The notes beneath the pieces are model-generated. The model did not search any database. It worked only from the letters and a program-made list of their open reading frames with translations, and was not told where the DNA came from. The position numbers and the translations under genes are program-made. Shown here piece after piece: positions 8,032-16,202 of a stretch of 64,000 bases of DNA (position 1 is its first letter; every line of letters starts with the position of its first letter). Source of the DNA: Sphingomonas aquatilis (lineage in GTDB: Bacteria; Pseudomonadota; Alphaproteobacteria; Sphingomonadales; Sphingomonadaceae); contig NZ_JACIDB010000003.1 in NCBI RefSeq assembly GCF_014196115.1, positions 1 to 64,000 of the forward strand, in the 5' to 3' direction.

Positions 8032-8795
8032 GATGCCCGCTCCTCGGCAAGAGCCCGGCGACAGACCGCGGAATCGGCCGTGTCGATGGTGGGCGTGACG
8101 CGTGCGCGTGCAAATTCCGCAACGGTGCGCAGCGCCCGGCGGGCGGATTGGAGATATGCCGCCTGAAGGTGGAAGACATGCCACCGCTGCGCATGGATTT
8201 CGAGCCGGGTCTCGACCCCGCAGCGGCGCGCATGGGCTGCCAGCCGGACGGCATCCGACAGCAGGATTTCCTGATCGCCCGCCTGGATCAGCATGGGGGG
8301 AAGACCCGTCAGCGGGGTCCGCAACGGTCGGGCGGTGGCATCGTTGGCGGGCAGGCGATACCAGCCCAGCGCCTGTCGCAGCCATCTGCGCCGGATCATC
8401 GGATCGGCGACGCCAGAGCCGTTGCCCGGCAAGGATCCCGACAGGCTCGGATCGGTCACCGGCGACAGCAGCGCTAGGCCGGCGGGAAGGTCGTCCCCGT
8501 CGTCGCGCAGCGACAGGGTAAGCGCCAATGCGAGTGCACCCCCCGCGGAATCGCCGGCAACGACGATCCGTTCGGCCGGGTAACCGGCATCCCGCATCGC
8601 CCGCCAGCAGGATCGCGCGTCCTGCAATCCGGCGGGATGGGGATGTTCCGGTGCAAGCCGATATTCGGGCACCCAGACCGGCAGTCCCGCCGCTGCCGCC
8701 AGTCGCGTCGTGACGGAGCGGTGCGACCGCGCGTTGCCGAGGCAGAAGGCGCCGCCGTGGAGGTACAGGATCGCACCCTCGTGCAGCACGCTCAT
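8028..8795 (-). CDS. Alpha/beta hydrolase (HSL/LipR-like), N-terminus apparently lost to a frameshift
   Basis: The 255-residue reading frame begins almost directly at the oxyanion-hole motif (LYLHGGAFCLG), whereas relatives of the hormone-sensitive-lipase/LipR type carry some 60 residues before it. Those missing residues are readable in the neighbouring frame at the end of the monooxygenase ORF (about 8792-8980). The catalytic set is intact: nucleophile serine in VVAGDSAGGALAL, acid in QAGDQEILLSDA and histidine in RWHVFHLQ. The nominal ATG at 8795 overlaps the monooxygenase stop by four bases. It would hydrolyse an ester such as a Baeyer-Villiger product. Either the gene is frameshifted, or the sequence has an indel, or translation slips here. 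Confidence 0.7.
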   Translation of the reverse strand: MSVLHEGAILYLHGGAFCLGNARSHRSVTTRLAAAAGLPVWVPEYRLAPEHPHPAGLQDARSCWRAMRDAGYPAERIVVAGDSAGGALALALTLSLRDDGDDLPAGLALLSPVTDPSLSGSLPGNGSGVADPMIRRRWLRQALGWYRLPANDATARPLRTPLTGLPPMLIQAGDQEILLSDAVRLAAHARRCGVETRLEIHAQRWHVFHLQAAYLQSARRALRTVAEFARARVTPTIDTADSAVCRRALAEERAS

Positions 8796-10591
8796 TGTAT
8801 CGCGCTCCGCTCGCGCGGTGCGATTACCTCGATCCGCAAACCGTTCACGTCCGCGCTGCGTCGCGTCACGCCCTTCACCCCCGGCATCAGGCCCGACAGC
8901 AGTGCCACGACGCCACGCTGGACCGCGATGGGGAAGGGCGGGCCGATCAGCGGCCGGAACGCAGCTCTCAAGAACAGACGGAGCGACTGCGCCGTCGTCC
9001 GCTCGACGATCCCCGACGGCGGCAACAGGGTCACCGCGCCCGACCGGGCCGACCGGTTCTGGAACGTATAGGCATCCAGGCTGCGGCGCCGCGTCAGCGC
9101 GCGATACGACAGGGTAAAGCCCGGCCAGTTGGTCGTGTTGCGCCCGCGCGCGTCGACGTACCAACTCTTGCACCCCGCCCAGACGGTGCGCGCGAGCCGA
9201 TCCTGCACATGGCTGTCGTGGCGCCGGAACGCATCGCCCGCGACCTCGATCGTGTCGGCACCGGTGGCTTGCATGCGCGTGCGGCACCGCAGGACATGCG
9301 CGATCTGCGATTCGATCATGTAGACGATCGAGTTGTGGCCCAGATTGGTGTTGGGGCCGTAGAGCATGAAGAAGTTGGGGAAGCCGGGCACCGCCATGCC
9401 CAGATAGGCGCTGGCGCCGTCGCGCCAGGCATCGTTCAGCGCGATGCCTTGCCGGCCCCGGATCGTCATCGGCGACAGGAATTCGGTCGCGGCGAAGCCG
9501 GTGCCGTAGATCAGCACGTCGACATCGTGCGATCGTCCATCGACCGTCTCGACGCCGGTGGCGGTCAGGCGAGCGATGCGATCGGTGACCAGATCGACAT
9601 TGGGTCGCGCCATCGTCGCGAGATAGTCGTCCGAGAGGAGCAGCCGCTTGCATCCCACCGGATAGTCGGGCCTCAGCTTGTCGCGCGTCAGCGGGTCCGC
9701 CACCTCCCGCGCGAGCATCCGGCGGAACGGCCGCGCGGCGGCGATCTCCATCAACCCCTTGAAGCGCGTGAACGCCAGCGCGCGCGATTCATAGCGCAGG
9801 TAGATGCCCAGCCGGTGCAGCCGCATCACCGACGGCACCGTGCGAAACCGGCGTTTCTCCCGCTCCGTGTACGGACGATCGGGTTTCGGCATGATGTAGG
9901 CGGCGGAGCGCTGGAAGACGCTGACCTTGCCCGCATCGGCGGCGATCTTCGGCACGAACTGGATGGCCGAGGCGCCGGTGCCGATCACTCCGATCCGTTT
10001 GCCCAGCAGCGGGATGGAGTGATCCCAATGCGCGGAATGGAAGGCGGGGATGCGCAGATCCTCCTGCCCCTTTAGCACGGGTATGGCGGGGCGGCTCAAT
10101 TGCCCGACGGCGCTGATCAGCAGGTCGGCAGTGAAGACGCCGCCATCCGCGGTCCGGACGGTCCAGCACGCCTCGGCCGCATCGAAGTCCGCGCCCAGCA
10201 CCTCCGTCCCGAACCGGACATGGCGGCGCACGTCCAGATCGTCGGCGCAGCGTTCGAGATAGGCGTGGATCTCGGCCTGGGTGGCAAAGGCCCGCGTCCA
10301 ATCCGGATTGGGGGCGAAGGAAAAGGAATAGAGGTGCGACGGGACGTCGCAGGCCGCGCCGGGATAGGTGTTGTCGCGCCAGACGCCGCCCACGGTGTCG
10401 GCCTTTTCCAGCACGACGAAGTCCTCGACGCCCTGGCGCTTCAGCCCCGCCGCCATGCCGATGCCGGCAAAGCCCGTGCCGATGATGATGGCGGACCATC
10501 GGCGGCCGGCGCCACGCTGTTCCTCGCCTGCTGCCGGGCGCGCCTGCGGCGGTGGCCTGCGCACCATCGTGTCTGCCGTGTCGATCGACAT
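8792..10591 (-). CDS. Flavin-containing Baeyer-Villiger-type monooxygenase (MymA-like)
   Basis: A 599-residue ORF. It has an FAD-binding motif IIIGTGFAGIGMA (about 35-47), ..VGGVWRDNTYPGAACDVPSH, a motif FHSAHWDH in place of the canonical BVMO fingerprint, and an NADPH-binding VIGTGASAIQF (about 205-215). The family usually ends soon after the WPGFTLSYR..TRR segment; here the ORF continues some 80 residues into sequence typical of the N-terminus of a LipR-type hydrolase, so it may be a fusion across a lost stop. GGGAGAGG precedes the ATG at 10591. It is the first gene of the operon and would insert oxygen into a ketone to give an ester, or oxidise a heteroatom, with the hydrolase, SDR and GMC enzyme acting afterwards. 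Confidence 0.8.
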   Translation of the reverse strand: MSIDTADTMVRRPPPQARPAAGEEQRGAGRRWSAIIIGTGFAGIGMAAGLKRQGVEDFVVLEKADTVGGVWRDNTYPGAACDVPSHLYSFSFAPNPDWTRAFATQAEIHAYLERCADDLDVRRHVRFGTEVLGADFDAAEACWTVRTADGGVFTADLLISAVGQLSRPAIPVLKGQEDLRIPAFHSAHWDHSIPLLGKRIGVIGTGASAIQFVPKIAADAGKVSVFQRSAAYIMPKPDRPYTEREKRRFRTVPSVMRLHRLGIYLRYESRALAFTRFKGLMEIAAARPFRRMLAREVADPLTRDKLRPDYPVGCKRLLLSDDYLATMARPNVDLVTDRIARLTATGVETVDGRSHDVDVLIYGTGFAATEFLSPMTIRGRQGIALNDAWRDGASAYLGMAVPGFPNFFMLYGPNTNLGHNSIVYMIESQIAHVLRCRTRMQATGADTIEVAGDAFRRHDSHVQDRLARTVWAGCKSWYVDARGRNTTNWPGFTLSYRALTRRRSLDAYTFQNRSARSGAVTLLPPSGIVERTTAQSLRLFLRAAFRPLIGPPFPIAVQRGVVALLSGLMPGVKGVTRRSADVNGLRIEVIAPRERSAIQ

Positions 10592-10755
10592 GCACCTCTC
10601 CCGTTGCCGATCACGCCGGCTGTGCAGGACAGGGTGGAACCTTGCGCGTCAGCGGGGAAGAGCGGGGAAGGCCATCACTTTATCGAATGGGCCAAACATG
10701 GCGTCGCTCGGATGGGATCGCTTGATATGGCAAGCGCCCCAACCAGCGCTCGCGC

Positions 10756-12036
10756 TCAGCCGCCATAGCGGCGGCGCCATTTTGCATAGGCGGCGGCGAC
10801 GTTCGCGCCGGTGGTGTTGAACCAGGCATAGCCGTTGCGGCGTTCCAGACTGATGGCGTTGACGTCGTCGTGGATCGACCGGTCGCGGTCGCCGAAGACC
10901 GGGCGTTCGGTGGCCGGGTCATAGAAGCGCGCCCATAACGTTTTCGCGCCGGGCTGGTCGATCAAACGCCTGCCACCCGGTGCGGTGGCGTCCGTCCATG
11001 CATGGTTTTCGATGCCATGGGCGGCGAACCAGGCGGCGCCGGCGGTGATCGCCGCGCGCATCGCCGGCGATGGGTCGGGTTCCGCCATCAGAAAGCGCAG
11101 GACCGCGGCGCTTTCGGCGGTGGCGAGCGCGATCGGTTCGAAATTGCGGGCGCCGACCGGGCGGAGCGTGAGCGGGTCATATTGCTGCGCCCAGATCGTG
11201 CGCCGGCCGTCCACGACCACCTGCGTCGCGAGCAGCGTCGCCAGCGCGCGCGCCGCAGCCTCTCGCGCGGCGGTGCGCAACGCGGGGGGCACGAAGCCAT
11301 AGTCACTGGTCCCGGCGGCGACACGCTGGAGCAGCGCGGTCGCGCGGAGCATCGCATCGTCGTTCAGCGTCAGCGCATCGTGATAGCCGCCCTGCAACGG
11401 ATAGACCTGCGGCCAGCCACCCGACGGCTGCTGCGCCTGCAACAGATAGCGGATGCCCTGGGCGAAGGCGGTGCGATAGCGCGCGCCGTCGGCGCCCGGC
11501 CGCCCCGCCTGCGCGCGCGCCAGAAAGGCGAGTTCGGTCGTCGTCGCATCGTTGTCGATCGTACCCACGAAGCCCCAGCCACCCGCGAGATCGGCGGCCG
11601 CATGCGCGCCGGCCTTCCTGTCGAAGGGGATGTACATCTGGCCACGGACGCGGGCCGGCGTGCTGCGATCCTGGTTCTTGCCCCAGCCGCCGGTGGGCGT
11701 CTGGAAGCTGATGATATTGTCCGCGATCGCGCGGGCGGCGTCGTCGGCATACCAGGCCGGGTCGCGATCGAGCGGCATCGTCTTGATCTTGCCTTCGGGC
11801 GGCGGCGCCGGAATCGTGGCGAGGCCCTGCCGTTCGGCGGCCAGCGCCGCCTTGTCGCGCGCCATCGCGGCGGTCGAGCGTGCGATATACTCTTCCCACG
11901 CAGTCCGCTGCGCCGGCGGCAAGTCAGCCAGTCGGTCGACGGTCAGGGACGGGGGCGGCGCCATATGCCCGATCACCGTGGCGGCTGCCGGGGCCAGGGA
12001 TGTGGCCAATATACACGCCAGAACAAAGCGTTTCAT
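10756..12036 (-). CDS. pelA: Pectate lyase, polysaccharide lyase family 10
   Basis: A 426-residue secreted protein. A signal peptide (MKRFVLACILATSLAPAAA) is followed by the alpha/alpha-barrel lyase domain of PL10, with landmarks NIISFQTPTGGWGKNQDRS, FVGTIDNDATTTEL, QQPSGGWPQVYPLQGGYHD and the C-terminal block FYDPATERPVFGDRDRS..DDVNAISLERRNGYAW. PL10 enzymes cleave polygalacturonate by beta-elimination with calcium. GGAGAGG precedes the ATG at 12036; longer upstream readings would cross an operator. It is divergent from the first TBDR, and two copies of the locus operator (12088-12102, 12319-12333) lie between them, so both are probably controlled by the local LacI-family regulator. Confidence 0.88.
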   Translation of the reverse strand: MKRFVLACILATSLAPAAATVIGHMAPPPSLTVDRLADLPPAQRTAWEEYIARSTAAMARDKAALAAERQGLATIPAPPPEGKIKTMPLDRDPAWYADDAARAIADNIISFQTPTGGWGKNQDRSTPARVRGQMYIPFDRKAGAHAAADLAGGWGFVGTIDNDATTTELAFLARAQAGRPGADGARYRTAFAQGIRYLLQAQQPSGGWPQVYPLQGGYHDALTLNDDAMLRATALLQRVAAGTSDYGFVPPALRTAAREAAARALATLLATQVVVDGRRTIWAQQYDPLTLRPVGARNFEPIALATAESAAVLRFLMAEPDPSPAMRAAITAGAAWFAAHGIENHAWTDATAPGGRRLIDQPGAKTLWARFYDPATERPVFGDRDRSIHDDVNAISLERRNGYAWFNTTGANVAAAYAKWRRRYGG

Positions 12037-12087
12037 CGCGTGATCCTCTCCACCGTTCGTGTCTGTGAAGACCATCGTGCCAGCCAA

Positions 12088-12102
12088 TGACACCGGTGAC
12101 AA
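12088..12102. promoter_or_regulatory. LacI-type operator, copy 1 (pelA side)
   Basis: TGACACCGGTGACAA matches the locus consensus TGACACCGGTTACCA around the palindromic ACCGGT core. It lies 52 bases upstream of the pelA start. Confidence 0.65.
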
Positions 12103-12318
12103 TAAACGCTTGCGACTTTCTTCGAATCGAATAGCTTTAAGGCTGCCATCAGAGTTCAACGGGACCGCTGGCAAGGAGGGGGCAATGACAGATAGTATGA
12201 CGCATTTATAACGGCTTGAGTTGTCGCGCCCTTTCTGGCGCAGGCCCATAATTACCGCGGCGGTGGCACCGGTTTCTACACTGTCTGTAGCCTCCTTCAG
12301 CGCCCGAACAACTTGCTA

Positions 12319-12333
12319 TGACACCGGTAACAA
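12319..12333. promoter_or_regulatory. LacI-type operator, copy 2 (TBDR side)
   Basis: TGACACCGGTAACAA has the ACCGGT core and both conserved flanks. It sits about 190 bases upstream of the first TBDR start and would serve that gene or a loop with copy 1. Confidence 0.65.
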
Positions 12334-12523
12334 AGGGTTTTTTGCTGCGGTGAACCGGTCTGCCGCCTGTTTCGAACGGGTGCGAATCGCCACCGCGTCG
12401 CTGCCCGAACCGCGAGCCCCTCACGCAACGATCTGACCGGCGACGGGGCATAGACCCCGCGCGGCACGCACGTCGACAAGGCCGGGTCCCATGAGGTCAC
12501 CGGCCATATCCTGGGAGAAGATG

Positions 12524-15500
12524 ATGACCTGTTCGACCATGCCCTTCCTCAAGCTCGGGGCGTCGCTCGGCGCGCTGTCGCTCGCCAGCCTGTTCGCCGG
12601 ATCGGCGCAGGGACAGGCCACCCCGATCGCTCCGGCGCAACAGGCCGGTCCGGTCGCGAGCAGCGGCACCCCCGCGCCGACCCACACCGACGGCAAGGCG
12701 TCAGGCGCTCACGACACCGCGGCGAAGGCCACGCACACGCCATCGATCGTCGATGGCCAGAAGGGCGCGCACGCCGACAATTTCGATCCGACCCAGGATA
12801 TCGTCGTCACCGGCTTTCGCGGGTCGATCCAGAATTCGCTCAACCAGAAGCGTTATTCGGACGTGCAGATCGATGCGATAAACGCGCAGGACATCGCCGA
12901 TTTTCCGGACGCCAATCTGGCGGAATCGCTCCAGCGCCTGCCCGGCGTGTCGATCGATCGCGACAATGGCGAAGGGCGCGGCATCACCGTTCGCGGCCTG
13001 GGCGGCGATTTCAACCGCACGCGCCTCAATGGGATCGAGGCGCTGTCCACGGCGGGATCGAACGATTCGGGCACCAGCCCCAATCGCAGCCGCAGCTTCG
13101 ATTATTCGACCTTCGCCTCCGAACTGTTCAGCGCGCTGAAGGTGCAGAAAACCGCGTCGGCGGAAACCGACGAAGGCTCGCTCGGCGCGACGATCGATTT
13201 GGAGACGGGCAAACCCTTCGATTTCAAGGGAACGCGCATCGGCGGGTCGGCGACGGCCAGCTATAACGAGAACAGCAAGAAGGCCAATCCGCGCCTTGCC
13301 GGGCTCGCCTCCTTCCGCTTCGGGGCGGACAAGAGGATGGGGCTGCTCGTCTCGGGCGCGTACAATCGAACCGACAATATCATCGACCAGTATAACCGCG
13401 GCGTCGGCGCGTCGGACTATCTGTACCGCAGCAGCCAGTTCGTCGGCGAAGGCACGCCGCAACGCGCCGGCTTTTCGGCGCCGGTCGGCGCGATCAATTA
13501 TGCCAATCCCGACGCGACGGCCTTCCAGACGGGATCGGACCCGACGGCCTATGCCAAGCTCTATCCGGGCGCGCCGTACAATACGCCGGGCCGGTTCGAC
13601 GATTCGACGGTGCGGATTCCCGCTCTGCCGTCGCTGACGCATCAGGTCGTGCGCAACCAGCGCCTGGGCCTGACCGCGGCCTATCAATGGGACGTGACCG
13701 ACAAGACGCGTATCTCGATCGACGGCCTCTATTCGCGCTTCCACAACAGCAGCGAAAACGACCAGCTCTCTCCGGTCGGGCTCAATCGCAACAATACCAG
13801 CGCCGCCTACAATACGGCGGCGGGGCGGCTGACGCCGGCGGCGGCACGCGCGGCCTATCCGGGGCTGTGCACGCCGGCGGCAGGCAGCGACATCGCCGTA
13901 TCGCAGGATTGTGGCCAGTCGCTGTACGGGACGAAGCCGGCGTTCGCCACGGCGCTCAACGCGCAAGGGCAATTGGTATCCTCGGTCCTCGGCACCGCGG
14001 CGGTGGTGCCGGGTGCGACCAACCCGAGCAACGCCAATATCTTCTCGACCAACCCCTATAATCTCGACCCGTACGACTATTACAACAACCCCAATTCGGT
14101 CGGGTACATTCCGTCGAGCAACGGCCTGGCCTATCGCGGCCAGCTGATCGGTCGGCCGAGCGTCGATGTCCTCGACGCGAACGTGACGAACGGGCTGGCC
14201 GATTATCTGGTGCTGCGGAACGTCGACATGCGATCGGCGGTCGATTATTCGGAATATACGACCAAGTTCTGGCAGGGCACGTTCCGCCTGGATCAGGAAT
14301 TCACCGACAATTTCAAGATGACCGCCATCTATGGCCGGTCGAAGTCGGTGAATTACAGCACCGGTTTGCTCGTCGAGTTCAACCGCATGGATTCGCCTCA
14401 GAATTTCGTCTACGATGATCGGGCCCACGGCGACATGCCGTTGCTCGACTTCGGGTTCGACGTCGCCAATCCGGCGAACTGGACGACGGTGAAGGGCTTT
14501 TCGGCGATCCGTCACTACGAACGCTACGTCAGCAACACCTATCAGGCGATGCGCGCCGATTTCGACTGGCGGATCAACGACCAGTTCAACATCGGCTTCG
14601 GCGGTACGCTGCGCCGCTTCGGCTTCGCGACGTCGCAGGGCGAGCGCAACCTGGATACGCTCAACCCGACGCTGCTGGAGGCGGGGTCGACCACCGCGGC
14701 GAACAGCAAGATCGTGTCGTTCGGCCAGGGGCTGCAGACGCCGGCCGGCACCGTGTCGCGCTTCCTCGTGCCCGACCTTGCCAAGTTCAACGACCTGCTC
14801 GGTTTCCAGTGCGACTGTATCAACAAATATGGTGACTGGCGTCTGACCACCAAGCGCAACGGCGGGTCGGCGAGCTATGGCGTCGACGAATATGACAAGG
14901 GGCTCTACCTCCAGTTCGACTTCAACACGGAGATTTTCGGCCGATCGCTGCGCGGCAATGCGGGCACGCGCGTTGCCTTCACCGATGTGACGTCGACCGG
15001 GACCTCGCAGGCCGGGCGTCCGATCATCGGGCGGAACAGCTATACCGACTGGCTGCCGTCGATGAACCTCAATTACGAGATCGTCCACAACCTCATCCTG
15101 CGGATCGGCGCGTCGAAGGTGATGGCGCGCCCGTTGCTGGGCAATCTGTCCCCCACGATCACCTCGATCTCGATCCCGAGCAACGGCGATAATCAGGGTG
15201 CGTCGTTCACCATCGGCAATCCCAAGCTCGCGCCGTTCCGGTCGACCAACATCGACCTCAGCGCCGAGTGGTATTTCACGCGCAGCAGCCTGTTCTCGGT
15301 CGCGGTGTTCAAGAAGGACGTCGAGAATTTCCCGCAGACGGTGCTGTTCGCCGCGCCACTGTCGCAATTTGTCGACGATGCGACGCGCGCCGCGATCCGC
15401 GCGCAATATACCAATGTCAATCAGCTCGCCTATCTCGACAACAACAATCCCTTCATCGCCCGTCAGTATCGCGATGCGCCGGGTGGTTACATCAAGGGGA

Positions 15501-16069
15501 TCGAGATCAACTTCCAGCAGAACCTCACGTTCCTGCCGTGGGTATTCCGCAACTTCGGCGTGCTGTTCAACTACACGCATATCAAATCGGAGCTGAACTA
15601 TATCCTCGATCCGGGCGCGTTGTCCGGGGCCGGCGTGACGATCCGGCCGCAACTGCTGGGGAAGGGACCGTTCCTGGGCGTATCGCCGGACGCGATCAAC
15701 GCCACCCTGTTCTACGAAACCAAGGGGTTCCGCGCCCGCGTGTCGCTGGCGCAGCGGGCGGGCTACAGCACGACCTATCCGCTGGCGGCGGGATCGTGCA
15801 GCCCGGGCCTGATCACCGTCGGCGGTGGCAGCGTCGAAAGCGTCGGCTGCGACAGCCCGTTGATCAACGACTTCGCCTACAGCCGGGCGACGACCAACGT
15901 CGACGCCTCGCTCAACATCAACCTGATGAAGGGGCTGTCGATTTCGGCCGAGGGGCTGAACCTGACCAACCAGACCAGCAATCGCTACGCCTATTCCGGG
16001 CAGGAAGCGGTGTCGCAATATGGCAGCTCGGGCCGCGTCTATCGCCTGGGGGCGCGCTTCAGCTTCTGA
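12524..16069 (+). CDS. TonB-dependent receptor, pectin oligosaccharide uptake (large sphingomonad type)
   Basis: A 1181-residue outer-membrane receptor. After the signal peptide and a low-complexity linker comes the TonB-box-like DIVVTGFRGS, the plug domain (AINAQDIADFPDANLAESLQ, RLPGVSIDRDNGEGRGITVRGL) and a long 22-strand barrel ending in the typical terminal aromatic (GARFSF). The start is ambiguous: GGGAGAAG at 12513-12520 favours the ATG at 12524, but ATGs at 12491, 12521 and 12539 are possible. It is divergent from pelA and followed by GH43 after an operator. By context it imports oligogalacturonides or arabinan/galactan fragments. The ligand is inferred from neighbours only. Confidence 0.88.
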   Translation: MTCSTMPFLKLGASLGALSLASLFAGSAQGQATPIAPAQQAGPVASSGTPAPTHTDGKASGAHDTAAKATHTPSIVDGQKGAHADNFDPTQDIVVTGFRGSIQNSLNQKRYSDVQIDAINAQDIADFPDANLAESLQRLPGVSIDRDNGEGRGITVRGLGGDFNRTRLNGIEALSTAGSNDSGTSPNRSRSFDYSTFASELFSALKVQKTASAETDEGSLGATIDLETGKPFDFKGTRIGGSATASYNENSKKANPRLAGLASFRFGADKRMGLLVSGAYNRTDNIIDQYNRGVGASDYLYRSSQFVGEGTPQRAGFSAPVGAINYANPDATAFQTGSDPTAYAKLYPGAPYNTPGRFDDSTVRIPALPSLTHQVVRNQRLGLTAAYQWDVTDKTRISIDGLYSRFHNSSENDQLSPVGLNRNNTSAAYNTAAGRLTPAAARAAYPGLCTPAAGSDIAVSQDCGQSLYGTKPAFATALNAQGQLVSSVLGTAAVVPGATNPSNANIFSTNPYNLDPYDYYNNPNSVGYIPSSNGLAYRGQLIGRPSVDVLDANVTNGLADYLVLRNVDMRSAVDYSEYTTKFWQGTFRLDQEFTDNFKMTAIYGRSKSVNYSTGLLVEFNRMDSPQNFVYDDRAHGDMPLLDFGFDVANPANWTTVKGFSAIRHYERYVSNTYQAMRADFDWRINDQFNIGFGGTLRRFGFATSQGERNLDTLNPTLLEAGSTTAANSKIVSFGQGLQTPAGTVSRFLVPDLAKFNDLLGFQCDCINKYGDWRLTTKRNGGSASYGVDEYDKGLYLQFDFNTEIFGRSLRGNAGTRVAFTDVTSTGTSQAGRPIIGRNSYTDWLPSMNLNYEIVHNLILRIGASKVMARPLLGNLSPTITSISIPSNGDNQGASFTIGNPKLAPFRSTNIDLSAEWYFTRSSLFSVAVFKKDVENFPQTVLFAAPLSQFVDDATRAAIRAQYTNVNQLAYLDNNNPFIARQYRDAPGGYIKGIEINFQQNLTFLPWVFRNFGVLFNYTHIKSELNYILDPGALSGAGVTIRPQLLGKGPFLGVSPDAINATLFYETKGFRARVSLAQRAGYSTTYPLAAGSCSPGLITVGGGSVESVGCDSPLINDFAYSRATTNVDASLNINLMKGLSISAEGLNLTNQTSNRYAYSGQEAVSQYGSSGRVYRLGARFSF

Positions 16070-16104
16070 CGATCCCCCATCTTCCCGGGGGCGACTTCGG
16101 CTCC

Positions 16105-16117
16105 GTGTACCGGTAAC
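16105..16117. promoter_or_regulatory. LacI-type operator, copy 3 (before GH43)
   Basis: GTGTACCGGTAAC keeps the ACCGGT core and is the most divergent of the eight copies. It lies 86 bases upstream of the GH43 start, inside an imperfect hairpin (about 16090-16134). Confidence 0.5.
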
Positions 16118-16202
16118 GGTATGCGGAGTCGCTTTATTCGGAAAAAGGCGTGCCCATGCAACGGTATGACGTGTCGCTCCGCCGCCCGATCCGGGACGCT
16201 GC

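Larger units (their letters stand above)
12037..12523. other. Divergent promoter region between pelA and the first TBDR
   Basis: About 490 bases separate the divergent pelA and TBDR starts. Apart from two TGACACCGGT-type operators, I see no gene, hairpin or repeat in it. The operator nearer pelA lies about 50 bases upstream of its start; the other lies about 190 bases upstream of the TBDR start. Confidence 0.6.

Noticed and set aside
16090-16140. Possible terminator after the first TBDR (CTCCG / CGGAG arms then TTTATT)
   Set aside because: The stem is short or bulged and its loop contains an operator copy; not strong enough to list as a terminator.
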